A stretch of 64,000 bases of DNA from positions 1-64,000 of the forward strand of contig CANQKC010000002.1 in assembly GCA_947624305.1 (NCBI GenBank), given 5' to 3'. Below, piece after piece: positions 44,458 to 53,479 of the stretch (position 1 is its first letter; every line of letters starts with the position of its first letter). The notes beneath the pieces were generated by a model. It saw only the letters and a program-made list of their open reading frames with translations. It did no database searches and was not told the DNA's origin. Source of the DNA: an uncultured Monoglobus sp. Its GTDB lineage: Bacteria > Bacillota > Clostridia > Monoglobales > Monoglobaceae. The position numbers and the translations under genes are program-made.

Positions 44458-45687
44458 ATGCAGATAAGTGTCAAACAAGGTATGCCGATCATATATATTA
44501 TCTCTATGATTGTTGCCTTTACAACAGAATTTGGCAATATTAGGGTTGGGAGAAGCATACAGTGGGCGATAGGAGCTCTCTGGATAGCTTTGGCCGTGAT
44601 TAGTCTGATGTTTGGGCTGCAATCTAAAAAATATAATAAAGATATAGTATTTTTCATCAAACTGTATTTTATTCCGCATGTGATAATACATATGTATACT
44701 ATTATACTTATGATATGCGGTCAAGTTGATTGGAAATACTTAGGAACAAATGTAACTGTATACATACCCACATTGCTCGCTATAACCTCAATATATTTTT
44801 TTGGATACAAAGCAGCAAGATATAATATTATTGCATTAATATGTTCGTATTTTTTATCTGTTGCTTTGAGTGTTATGCTTATAGGACCGCATATAATAAT
44901 TGATGCTATAAGACAAGCATATTTTGATATAGGTGTAAAAAACTATCTGGAACTGCATGATGTGGTTCTGGCCGCCGGATATGCAATAGTCTTTTACATG
45001 TATACAAAAACAGGGTTTACAAAACGAAACATTGCGGTTTTATTTTTAATTGTGTTGATTATGAGTTTAGGAATGAAAAGAGTTTCAATATTGGGCTTGA
45101 TAATCTCGGTTATATTTATTATATTAACAAGATTTGTTGATAATAAAACCAAATATAACATATGTCTGATTGCCGGCATTGTCGGAATTATATTATGTTA
45201 CCTTTTCATATATATAAATAAAACAGGCATTTTTGATGAGTTTTTAAAAGCATATTCTGTAGATTCCAGTGGGCGTAAATATTATTATGACGTTGTAATG
45301 AGTTTAATAGAGTTTAAAGTATCGTTTTTAGGACTGGGCAGAAACGTTGTAGGTGAAATTCTTGCAAGTGAATATAGATATTTGCACGTCGCAGGGGTAC
45401 ATAGCGATTTAATAAAAATGTATGCTGAAAACGGATTTGTTATGTATGGTTTGTGGCTTTGGTATTATTTGTATAAAATTACAACCCTGTATAAAAAGAA
45501 ATACGGATATAATCCTGCAGTATTATATTTTGCATTGACAATATTTATGTTTATTTTGTATGCGACCGATAATACAGAAAATTATTATGTATGCCAGATA
45601 ATATCCATATCCATACCCGCCGCTTATGCAATAAAAAGCAAGGTGGAGAAGGATAAAAACATTATACAAAACAAGGTGCATAAATAA
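44458..45687 (+). CDS. O-antigen-polymerase-like membrane protein (Wzy)
   Basis: A 409-residue protein with about 11 membrane spans, FLGLGRNVVGEILASEYRYLHVAGVHSDLIKMYAENGFVMYG (about residues 297-338) in the large loop. The left-locus polymerase shares the HSD...YxENGF and MFILYxTDNT patterns. GAGGGG precedes the ATG. It shares one base with the next gene (TAATG). Confidence 0.75.
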   Translation: MQISVKQGMPIIYIISMIVAFTTEFGNIRVGRSIQWAIGALWIALAVISLMFGLQSKKYNKDIVFFIKLYFIPHVIIHMYTIILMICGQVDWKYLGTNVTVYIPTLLAITSIYFFGYKAARYNIIALICSYFLSVALSVMLIGPHIIIDAIRQAYFDIGVKNYLELHDVVLAAGYAIVFYMYTKTGFTKRNIAVLFLIVLIMSLGMKRVSILGLIISVIFIILTRFVDNKTKYNICLIAGIVGIILCYLFIYINKTGIFDEFLKAYSVDSSGRKYYYDVVMSLIEFKVSFLGLGRNVVGEILASEYRYLHVAGVHSDLIKMYAENGFVMYGLWLWYYLYKITTLYKKKYGYNPAVLYFALTIFMFILYATDNTENYYVCQIISISIPAAYAIKSKVEKDKNIIQNKVHK

Positions 45688-47087
45688 TGAAGGAAAAATT
45701 CAAATATTTATTTAAAAATGTCTCTGTGCTTTTTATAGGCACATTTTCATCAAGAATACTTGTTTTTCTGATGGTGCCTCTTTACACAAGGGTGTTAAGC
45801 ACTGAGGAGTATGGCAGTTATGATTTGCTTTATGTGACAATTCAAATGATAGCTCCAATTTTGAGCCTGAATATTTCTGAGGCAGTAATGAGGTTTACTG
45901 TTGGGAGTAAAACAAAAAGCAAAAAAGCGTATATGACAGTAGGTATAAAATATATATTTTTTGCCATTATTGTATTTATCGTTGTAGTTACCGCTATGAC
46001 TAAAATATTTGAAATTGATGTATTGAACCAGTATTATACCGAATTTATCGTGCTGTTTGTGGGATATTTATTACATGGTGCTGTCACTCAGTTTGCCAAA
46101 GGCCTTGAGGATATACACGGAATAGCAATATCGGGAGTGCTTTCCACGGCGTGTATGTTAGGATTTAATGTTTTGTTTTTATTGGTGTTTAAGTGGGGAT
46201 TGACAGGTTATTTTTACGCTAACGCTTCGGCTTGGATGATAGCGTCGCTCTTCCTTATAATAAAGGATAAGATGTACAGATTTATTTCTTTTAAAAGAAG
46301 TTTTTTTCACATCAATAAAAATGAAAAAGAAATGATCGCATACAGCGCGCCGTTAATATTAAACACTTTAAGCTGGCAAATAAACAATATTTCGGACAGA
46401 TATATGGTTACGTTTTTTTGCGGCCTTGCTGTGAACGGACTATATTCGGTCGCATATAAAATACCGTCAATATTAAATGCTTTTCAATCGATTTTTATTC
46501 AAGCGTGGCAATTATCTTCCATAAAGGAACGCGGGAAAGAAAAAATCGATGAGTTTTATACCGTTGTGTATAAAGGTACGCGTTTAATAATGATTGTGCT
46601 GTGTTCAACAATTATTATGGCAACGCGATTGCTTGCCAGAGTGTTGTTTGCAAATGATTTTTATAACGCGTGGAGATTTGTTCCAACTTTGCTGATATAC
46701 ATTGTTTTTAATACTTTATCGGGAACGATAGGTGCCGTATTTGGAGCGGAAAAAGACAGTAAAACCCTTGCATATTCTGCAGTGTTTGGTGCCGGAATAA
46801 ATATCGTTTTGAATTTTGTTTTTATTTATTATTTTGCTGCGGAAGGAGCCGCAATAGCGACCACGGCATCAAGCATAGCAATTTGGATAATAAGAACAAT
46901 AAAATCAAGAAAATACGTTAAAATGAAAATTAATTATATAACGGAATGCAGTATGTATTGTATGCTGATATTGCAGGCCGTTATCATGACTTTGTTTGAG
47001 AGTTATATTTCATTCATAGCACAGGCGGCAATATGGATGGTTTTAATAATTATTAATTATTATGAAATAAGGAGATGTATTAAGTGA
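45687..47087 (+). CDS. Polysaccharide flippase (Wzx)
   Basis: A 466-residue protein with about 14 membrane spans, YLFKNVSVLFIGTFSSRILVFLMVPLYTRVLSTEEYGSYDLL at its start. It resembles the left-locus flippase over most of its length. It would flip the middle-locus lipid-linked unit. Start overlaps the polymerase stop, stop overlaps the LicD-like start (GTGA), so translation is coupled. Confidence 0.9.
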   Translation: MKEKFKYLFKNVSVLFIGTFSSRILVFLMVPLYTRVLSTEEYGSYDLLYVTIQMIAPILSLNISEAVMRFTVGSKTKSKKAYMTVGIKYIFFAIIVFIVVVTAMTKIFEIDVLNQYYTEFIVLFVGYLLHGAVTQFAKGLEDIHGIAISGVLSTACMLGFNVLFLLVFKWGLTGYFYANASAWMIASLFLIIKDKMYRFISFKRSFFHINKNEKEMIAYSAPLILNTLSWQINNISDRYMVTFFCGLAVNGLYSVAYKIPSILNAFQSIFIQAWQLSSIKERGKEKIDEFYTVVYKGTRLIMIVLCSTIIMATRLLARVLFANDFYNAWRFVPTLLIYIVFNTLSGTIGAVFGAEKDSKTLAYSAVFGAGINIVLNFVFIYYFAAEGAAIATTASSIAIWIIRTIKSRKYVKMKINYITECSMYCMLILQAVIMTLFESYISFIAQAAIWMVLIIINYYEIRRCIK

Positions 47088-47767
47088 CAATTCAAAGGTT
47101 AAAACAAAAATTAAAAAAAGTAAAATTAATATATATGCCGTATATTCATATACGAAAAAAAATATCATTTTATAAAATGATGAAATCTATGAAAAAATTT
47201 GGGGACGAAACATTTCGCCGCACAGTAGAAGCTTTATCAGAAACAGACCTGTGTTGGTTCTGTGCATTCGGGACACTTTTGGGATTTGTGCGTGATGGTG
47301 ACTTTATCAAATGGGATTTAGACATTGATATTGGAATAATTGATAATGATCTTTTTTCATGGACTATTCTTGAAAATGCAATGGAAAAATATGGGTTTAA
47401 AAAAATTAAGCAGTTTACTTATAAAGACAAAATTACCGAACAAACATATGTGTGGAACAATTGTACGGTTGATTTTTTCCTGTTTATGAAAAAAAATAAT
47501 GGATTATATATTAACAGATATTATAGAGCTATAGGTAAAACGTATAATTCGGATTTAGAGTATTCGTTAAGATATATCTGTGTTCCTGAAATAAAACAGA
47601 CCAAACCTTTATATTTAAAAGGTATGAATTTTCCAATACCGGAAAACTACGAGAAACATTTAGAGTATATTTATGGTAAAAATTGGATGGTGCCGGATCC
47701 TAATTTTAAAAAAGATGTATATGAAGTAAGCGATGAAATTGGATATTGTGAATATTTCAGAGACTAA
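47084..47767 (+). CDS. LicD/fukutin-like phospho(no)transferase candidate
   Basis: A 227-residue protein with LCWFCAFGTLLGFVRDGDFIKWDLDIDIGI (about residues 57-86), the LicD nucleotidyltransferase-like core with its D-x-D-I-D pattern. LicD proteins move a phospho-alcohol from a CDP/CMP donor to sugar. It is coupled to the flippase gene and stands directly before the PEP mutase fusion, so its donor may be a CMP-phosphonate. It starts with GTG. It is shorter and more diverged than the left-locus LicD. Confidence 0.72.
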   Translation: MTIQRLKQKLKKVKLIYMPYIHIRKKISFYKMMKSMKKFGDETFRRTVEALSETDLCWFCAFGTLLGFVRDGDFIKWDLDIDIGIIDNDLFSWTILENAMEKYGFKKIKQFTYKDKITEQTYVWNNCTVDFFLFMKKNNGLYINRYYRAIGKTYNSDLEYSLRYICVPEIKQTKPLYLKGMNFPIPENYEKHLEYIYGKNWMVPDPNFKKDVYEVSDEIGYCEYFRD

Positions 47768-47795
47768 GTAACTATACGAAGGAGAAATAAATATA

Positions 47796-49805
47796 ATGAA
47801 AGTTTTAATATTAAATTCAGGTATAGGAAGTCGTATGGGAGTTCTTACTTCCGAACATCCTAAGTGCATGACAGAAATTTCAAGCAAAGAAACAATTTTA
47901 AGTCGTCAGCTAAGGATGATTTATGAAGCCGGAATAACGGAGGTTGTTATAACCACCGGATTGTTTAATGAAATTTTGGAAAAATATTGCAAACATCTTG
48001 ATTTGCCGCTTGAAATAAAATTTGTAAAAAACCCGATTTATGACAAGACCAATTACATATATTCAATATATTGTGCTAGGGAATATCTCGATGACGATAT
48101 TATTCTTATGCATGGAGATTTAGTCTTCGAAAATTCAGTTTTGGATAATATTTTATCAAGCAAAACGAGCTGCATGACTGTGAGCTCAATGATTGATTTA
48201 CCGGAAAAAGACTTTAAAGCCGTAATAAGCAACGACCATATCTCAAAAGTCGGTATTGAATTCTTTGACAACGCGATGGCGGCACAGCCGTTGTATAAAC
48301 TGCTTAAAAACGATTGGAAAATATGGCTTAATGAAATCATTGATTTTTGTGAAAACGGCAATGTCAAATGTTACGCAGAAAATGCGCTTAATGTCGTATC
48401 AGAAAAACTTGACATATATCCGATTGATGTAAAAAATCTACTCTGTGCGGAAGTTGACGATCCGAATGACTTGGCTGTAGTTTCATACCGCCTTAGAGAG
48501 ATAGAAAATCGAGTAGTGTATATGTGCTTTTCTACGGATATTATCCATAGCGGACATATATCCATTATAAAAAAGGCGGAACGTTTAGGGAAATTGATAA
48601 TTGGAGTTTTGTCGGATGAGGCTCTTATGAGTTACAAACGGTTTCCGCTTTTGCCGTTTGATGAAAGAAAAGCGATGTTTGAAAATATTGCGGGTGTATA
48701 CAAAGTTGTGGAACAAAAAACTTTAAGTTATAAAGAGAATATTAAAAAATATTGCCCCGCGTATATTGTACACGGAGATGATTGGATAACCGGATTTCAG
48801 AAACCCGTACGTGATGAGGTCATTAATTTGATATCTGAATACGGAGGAAAACTTGTTGAATTCCCATATGCGGGAGATGAAAAATACAAGGAACTTGAAA
48901 GCCGTATGCGATCAGAAATGTCTATGCCTGATGTCCGTCGAGCAAGGTTGAAAAAGACGTTGGAAATGAAAGGGCTTGTCACCGCTATGGAAGCGCACAG
49001 CGGCATCACCGGTCTGATCGTAGAAAAAACCATTGTCCATGAAAATGGCGGTTCACGCCAGTTTGATGCAATGTGGATAAGCTCCCTTTGTGACAGCACT
49101 GCCAAGGGAAAGCCGGACATCGAGCTTGTGGATATGACCAGCCGTTTCCGAACCATTGATGACATCATGGAGGTTACAACAAAGCCGATTATCTTTGACG
49201 GAGACACCGGCGGGTTGACAGAACATTTTGTGTATACAGTCAGAACGCTCGAGCGCATGGGCGTTTCGATGGTAATTATAGAAGACAAAACTGGCTTGAA
49301 GAAAAATTCATTATTCGGTACGGAAGTTCAGCAAACGCAGGCTTCAATTTCGGAATTTTGCGAAAAAATAGATGCGGGCAAAAAAGCTCAAAAAACAAAG
49401 GATTTTATGATTTGCGCAAGAATAGAAAGTCTTATTCTTGAGCGCGGCATGGACGATGCGCTTGAACGTGCATTCGCTTTTGTCGAAGCCGGTGCCGACG
49501 CGATTATGATTCACAGCAGAAAAAAAGATCCTTCGGAAATATTTGAATTTGTGGATAAGTTCCGTGCTAACGATAACGCGACGCCAATTGTTGTGGTTCC
49601 GACTTCATTTAACGAAGTGACTGAAGAGGAATTTAAAGCGCGCGGAGTCAATGTTGTCATTTATGCTAATCAGCTCACCAGAACCGGCTTCCCGGCAATG
49701 CAGAACGCGGCTGAAACTATTTTGAAAAATCATCGTGCAAAAGAATGTGACGATATATGTATGCCGTTTAATGAAATAATAAGGCTAATACCGGAGGATG
49801 TATAA
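47796..49805 (+). CDS. Trifunctional fusion: two cytidylyltransferase domains and phosphoenolpyruvate mutase
   Basis: A 669-residue protein. Residues 1-232 form a LicC/PntC-like nucleotidyltransferase (LNSGIGSRMGVLTSEHPKCM). Residues 238-365 form a TagD-like cytidylyltransferase with HSGH at 251-254. Residues 385-669 form PEP mutase, with DGDTGG at 468-473 and the diagnostic EDKTGLKKNS at 496-505. PEP mutase turns PEP into phosphonopyruvate, the first step of nearly all known phosphonate pathways. The next two genes supply decarboxylase and reductase. The cytidylyltransferase domains could make CMP-phosphonate for transfer to sugar. GAAGGAG precedes the ATG. Confidence 0.92.
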   Translation: MKVLILNSGIGSRMGVLTSEHPKCMTEISSKETILSRQLRMIYEAGITEVVITTGLFNEILEKYCKHLDLPLEIKFVKNPIYDKTNYIYSIYCAREYLDDDIILMHGDLVFENSVLDNILSSKTSCMTVSSMIDLPEKDFKAVISNDHISKVGIEFFDNAMAAQPLYKLLKNDWKIWLNEIIDFCENGNVKCYAENALNVVSEKLDIYPIDVKNLLCAEVDDPNDLAVVSYRLREIENRVVYMCFSTDIIHSGHISIIKKAERLGKLIIGVLSDEALMSYKRFPLLPFDERKAMFENIAGVYKVVEQKTLSYKENIKKYCPAYIVHGDDWITGFQKPVRDEVINLISEYGGKLVEFPYAGDEKYKELESRMRSEMSMPDVRRARLKKTLEMKGLVTAMEAHSGITGLIVEKTIVHENGGSRQFDAMWISSLCDSTAKGKPDIELVDMTSRFRTIDDIMEVTTKPIIFDGDTGGLTEHFVYTVRTLERMGVSMVIIEDKTGLKKNSLFGTEVQQTQASISEFCEKIDAGKKAQKTKDFMICARIESLILERGMDDALERAFAFVEAGADAIMIHSRKKDPSEIFEFVDKFRANDNATPIVVVPTSFNEVTEEEFKARGVNVVIYANQLTRTGFPAMQNAAETILKNHRAKECDDICMPFNEIIRLIPEDV

Positions 49806-49806
49806 T

Positions 49807-50922
49807 ATGTCTGAACAAACATTAATAGACGTAACAAACGGATATGAAAAATTAAATGAATATTTACAAATGATTGACGCAAAATCAATATTGTTAGTCC
49901 ATGATGATGCCTTTAAGTATCTGAAAATAAAACAATATTTTGAAACAATACGCAGCATGCAAATCATTCATTTTTGTGATTTTAATCCTAATCCGCAATA
50001 CGAATCAGTCGTTAAGGGTGTAAATATTTTGTGCGAACATAACTGTGACACTATTATTGCGGTAGGGGGCGGAAGCGCGATTGACGTTGCAAAATGTATA
50101 AAATTGTTTTTCGGTATGGATAACGGAGTAAATTTCCTTGAGCAGCAGACAGTGCCAAATAATATTAACCTTATCGCAATGCCAACAACTGCCGGAACGG
50201 GCAGCGAAGCTACGCGTTTTGCGGTGATTTATTATCACGGTGAGAAGCAGTCGGTTTCAGATTATAGCTGTATTCCATCGGCGGTTATTATGGATTATTC
50301 ATCGCTTGAGACATTGCCCATATATCAGAAAAAATCAACAATGCTTGACGCTTTTTGCCATGCGGTTGAGGCATTCTGGTCTGTCAATTCAACAGAAGAA
50401 AGCAAGCATTATTCCAAAGAAGCTATACATTTAATCATGGACAATATGACGTCATATTTGAAAAATGACAAAAACGGAAACCGTAATATGATGAAGGCAG
50501 CAAACCTTGCCGGCAAGGCTATCAATATCACACAAACTACCGCAGGCCACGCCATGTGTTATAAGCTCACGTCTCTATACGGTATTTCTCATGGCCATGC
50601 GGCGGCATTATGCTTGTCAAAATTATGGCCGTATATGATAAATAATACCGATAAGTGCGTTGATTTAAGAGGTGAGAAATATCTCAAATCAATATTTAAG
50701 GATTTAGCACACGAAATGGGGAAAAAAGACCCACAAGATGCAGCTTTTGAATTTGATCAAATAATAAAATGTCTTGATTTGCCGGTTCCACGACCGAAAA
50801 GCAGTGATTTTGAAATATTAAAAAAATCTGTTAATCCTACAAGACTTAAAAATAATCCAATAAAATTGACAATTGAGACAATTGATTATTTATATCATGA
50901 AATTTTAAAGGAGCAGATATAA
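49807..50922 (+). CDS. Iron-type alcohol dehydrogenase, probable phosphonoacetaldehyde reductase
   Basis: A 371-residue group III alcohol dehydrogenase: AVGGGSAIDVAKCIKLFF (about residues 77-94), PTTAGTGSEATRFAVI (about 116-131), and iron ligands in DAFCHAVEAFWS and GISHGHAAALCL. Beside PEP mutase and phosphonopyruvate decarboxylase, the expected substrate is phosphonoacetaldehyde, giving 2-hydroxyethylphosphonate, as with PhpC/FomC. The ATG at 49807 is 8 bases after GGAGG; an ATG at 49798 touches it. Its stop overlaps the decarboxylase start (TAATG). Confidence 0.85.
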   Translation: MSEQTLIDVTNGYEKLNEYLQMIDAKSILLVHDDAFKYLKIKQYFETIRSMQIIHFCDFNPNPQYESVVKGVNILCEHNCDTIIAVGGGSAIDVAKCIKLFFGMDNGVNFLEQQTVPNNINLIAMPTTAGTGSEATRFAVIYYHGEKQSVSDYSCIPSAVIMDYSSLETLPIYQKKSTMLDAFCHAVEAFWSVNSTEESKHYSKEAIHLIMDNMTSYLKNDKNGNRNMMKAANLAGKAINITQTTAGHAMCYKLTSLYGISHGHAAALCLSKLWPYMINNTDKCVDLRGEKYLKSIFKDLAHEMGKKDPQDAAFEFDQIIKCLDLPVPRPKSSDFEILKKSVNPTRLKNNPIKLTIETIDYLYHEILKEQI

Positions 50923-52046
50923 TGAAAGCAGAAAAATTTGTTGAAATACTCAATTCCGATTTCTACACCGGTGTGCCGGACTCGCAGCTGAAGGCACTTT
51001 GCAATTATTTGATGAACACATACGGCATTGACCCCAAACACCATATAATCGCCGCGAATGAGGGAAATTGCGCTGCGATCGCCGCGGGTTATCATTTGGC
51101 TACGGGGAAAATCCCCGTTGTTTATATGCAAAACAGCGGCGAGGGCAATATAATAAATCCGGCCGCGTCACTTTTAAACGAGAAAGTGTACGCCATACCG
51201 ATGATGTTTGTGATCGGCTGGCGCGGTGAACCTGGAGTTCATGACGAGCCGCAGCATATTTACCAAGGCGAGGTAACAGTAAAGCTGCTTGATGATATGG
51301 ATATAAGCTCCTTTGTCGTCGGAAAAGAAACAACGGAGGAAGACCTGAATGCAGCAATGGAGAAATTTCAAAAAATTCTTGACAAGGGAAAGGATGTCGC
51401 GTTTATAATCCGCAAAAACGCGCTTGATTATGATGAAAAGGTTCTGTATAAAAACGATAACATTATGACACGAGAGGAAATAATCCGTCATATCGTTGCT
51501 GTATCGGGCGATGATCCGATAGTTTCCACCACCGGAAAAGCAAGTCGTGAACTTTTTGAAATTCGCGAAGCGAATAAGCAAAGCCATAAATACGATTTTC
51601 TTACGGTCGGCTCAATGGGACACAGCTCATCTATCGCGCTGGGAATTGCTATAAACAAGCCCAATACAAAAATCTGGTGTATTGATGGAGACGGAGCGGT
51701 TTTGATGCACATGGGAGCTATGGCTTTGATAGGAACAAATAAACCGAAAAATTTGGTTCATATCGTCATAAACAACGGCGCGCACGAAACGGTCGGGGGC
51801 ATGCCTACTGCGGCCGGAAACATTGATCTTGTCGCGCTTGCTAAAGCATGCGGCTATCCGACCGCGGTAGGAGTAGATAATTTTGATGATTTGGATCGGG
51901 AGCTCCTAAGCGCAAGATCTCGCGGCGAATTAGCGCTGATCGAGGTCAAATGCTCAATTGGCGCGCGTGAAGATCTTGGTCGACCCACAACCACGGCATT
52001 GGAAAATAAACAAAATTTTATGGAATATTTGAAAAATCAAATGTAA
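50922..52046 (+). CDS. Phosphonopyruvate decarboxylase
   Basis: A 374-residue thiamine-diphosphate enzyme of the phosphonopyruvate/sulfopyruvate decarboxylase family. DFYTGVPDSQLKAL (about residues 13-26), AANEGNCAAIAAGYHLATGKIPVVYMQNSGEGNIINP (about 44-80) with the cofactor-activating Glu, WRGEPGVHDEPQHIYQG, and GDGAVLMHMGAMALIGTNKPKN with the metal-binding GDG (about 249-270). It pulls the unfavourable mutase reaction forward by making phosphonoacetaldehyde. The residues and neighbours favour phosphonopyruvate over sulfopyruvate. Confidence 0.92.
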   Translation: MKAEKFVEILNSDFYTGVPDSQLKALCNYLMNTYGIDPKHHIIAANEGNCAAIAAGYHLATGKIPVVYMQNSGEGNIINPAASLLNEKVYAIPMMFVIGWRGEPGVHDEPQHIYQGEVTVKLLDDMDISSFVVGKETTEEDLNAAMEKFQKILDKGKDVAFIIRKNALDYDEKVLYKNDNIMTREEIIRHIVAVSGDDPIVSTTGKASRELFEIREANKQSHKYDFLTVGSMGHSSSIALGIAINKPNTKIWCIDGDGAVLMHMGAMALIGTNKPKNLVHIVINNGAHETVGGMPTAAGNIDLVALAKACGYPTAVGVDNFDDLDRELLSARSRGELALIEVKCSIGAREDLGRPTTTALENKQNFMEYLKNQM

Positions 52047-52143
52047 GCCGTATTTCAATTTTGAATATAGCTATGAACCCGCAAGCGAAACTTGCTGATC
52101 AGAGAAAAAGAAGCGGTCGCGGCGCAAAAAAGAAGAAAACATA

Positions 52144-52236
52144 ATCTTCGGCGGAAGCTTGGGCGAGTATAAGTACTACGACATGGATGCGGTCATTGCT
52201 GCTGCATTGGAGCGTTTTGAAGCAGAGAAAGTTTAA
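52144..52236 (+). pseudogene. glf': C-terminal remnant of UDP-galactopyranose mutase (glf)
   Basis: Thirty codons reading IFGGSLGEYKYYDMDAV then IAAALERFEAEKV and a stop match the very end of Glf proteins. No start or upstream part is present; the preceding 90 bases are unrelated and unreadable. It marks a deletion or recombination at the end of the middle locus. Confidence 0.75.
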
Positions 52237-52244
52237 ACCTCTCA

Positions 52245-52285
52245 AAAACTCGCGGGGCGTCTTATAAAGACGCCCCGCAAGTTTT
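52245..52285. terminator. Bidirectional terminator between middle and right loci
   Basis: Perfect 12-bp arms GCGGGGCGTCTT (52252-52263) and AAGACGCCCCGC (52267-52278) about ATA, flanked by AAAACT and AGTTTTT. It separates the plus-strand middle locus from the convergent rmlB gene. Confidence 0.9.
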
Positions 52286-53298
52286 TACCTGTTGCCGTAC
52301 ATTTTTTCGTAGTAGTCCATATATTCGCCCGAGATTATAGGCTCCCACCAGGAACGGTTGTTTAAGTACCACTCTATTGTTTTTTTTATGCCGTCCTCAA
52401 ACTTTGTTTCGGGCAGCCAACCGAGCTCGCTGTGGATCTTTTGCGGGTTGATGGCATATCTCAAATCATGGCCCTTGCGGTCGGTCACATAGGTTATCAG
52501 GCTCTCGGGCTTGTTAAGTTCTTTGCATATCAGCTTCACTATGTCAATGTTCCGCATCTCATTATGTCCGCCGATGTTATAGACCTCGCCCTCTCTGCCT
52601 TTGTGGATGATTAGATCAATGGCTTTGCAATGGTCCTCGACATATAGCCAGTCGCGGACGTTTTCGCCCTTGCCGTATACCGGCAGCGATTTGTCGTTCA
52701 GCGCGTTCGCTATCATCAGCGGTATCAGCTTTTCCGGGAAGTGGTACGGACCATAATTGTTTGAACACCTCGAGATCGTCACCGGCAGATTATAGGTTCT
52801 GTAGTACGCTTGAACCAGCAGGTCCGCGCTTGCCTTGCTCGCGCTGTAGGGGCTCGAGGTATGCAGCGGAGTCTCTTCGGTGAAAAACATATCCGGCCTG
52901 TCAAGCGGCAGATCGCCGTAAACCTCGTCGGTCGAAACTTGGTGATAACGCTTTATTCCAAACTCGCGGCAGGCGTCCATAAGTGTCTGTGTGCCGATTA
53001 TGTTGGTCCTGAGGAATATTCCCGGATCCTCTATCGAGCGGTCAACATGACTTTCCGCCGCAAAGTTCACCACAATGTCGGGCTTTTCCGTCTTGAAAAG
53101 TTTAAAGACCGCGTCTCTGTCCGCAATATCATCTTTTACGAACTTTATTTTGTCCATAACAGGCGCGAGCGTCTCAAGATTGCCCGCGTATGTCAGCTTG
53201 TCCAGCACGAGTATCTCATATTCCGGATGTTCTTTTGTCATATAGTGGACAAAATTGCCCCCGATAAACCCGGCGCCTCCGGTTATCAATATCTTCAT
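52285..53298 (-). CDS. rmlB: dTDP-glucose 4,6-dehydratase
   Basis: A 337-residue extended short-chain dehydrogenase. NAD-binding [13 protein letters not shown] (residues 7-19), catalytic STDEVYGDL (about 121-129) and [15 protein letters not shown] (about 149-163), and a C-terminal PFGY-like region. It makes dTDP-4-keto-6-deoxyglucose for rhamnose or related sugars. rmlA, rmlC and rmlD are not in the window. It has its own promoter. A 333-base part of it is duplicated at 19189-19521. Confidence 0.95.
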   Translation of the reverse strand: MKILITGGAGFIGGNFVHYMTKEHPEYEILVLDKLTYAGNLETLAPVMDKIKFVKDDIADRDAVFKLFKTEKPDIVVNFAAESHVDRSIEDPGIFLRTNIIGTQTLMDACREFGIKRYHQVSTDEVYGDLPLDRPDMFFTEETPLHTSSPYSASKASADLLVQAYYRTYNLPVTISRCSNNYGPYHFPEKLIPLMIANALNDKSLPVYGKGENVRDWLYVEDHCKAIDLIIHKGREGEVYNIGGHNEMRNIDIVKLICKELNKPESLITYVTDRKGHDLRYAINPQKIHSELGWLPETKFEDGIKKTIEWYLNNRSWWEPIISGEYMDYYEKMYGNR

Positions 53299-53322
53299 CT
53301 ATGCTCCTCCTCGTTTACGTCT

Positions 53323-53351
53323 ATTTTACATATTTGACTTTTCTTTGTCAA
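53323..53351 (-). promoter_or_regulatory. Promoter of rmlB
   Basis: Minus-strand TTGACA (53346-53351) and TAAAAT (53323-53328), 17-base spacer, about 25 bases before the rmlB start; GGAGGAG precedes the ATG. Confidence 0.7.
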
Positions 53352-53479
53352 TGATTAATCAACATCAAGCAACGACAGCAAATACTGTCCATACTCCGTC
53401 ATATTTAGTTTTTCGCATACAAAAAGAACATTTCATGCTGAAACGTTCTTTTTTGATAGATTTAAAATTGTAGTTAATA

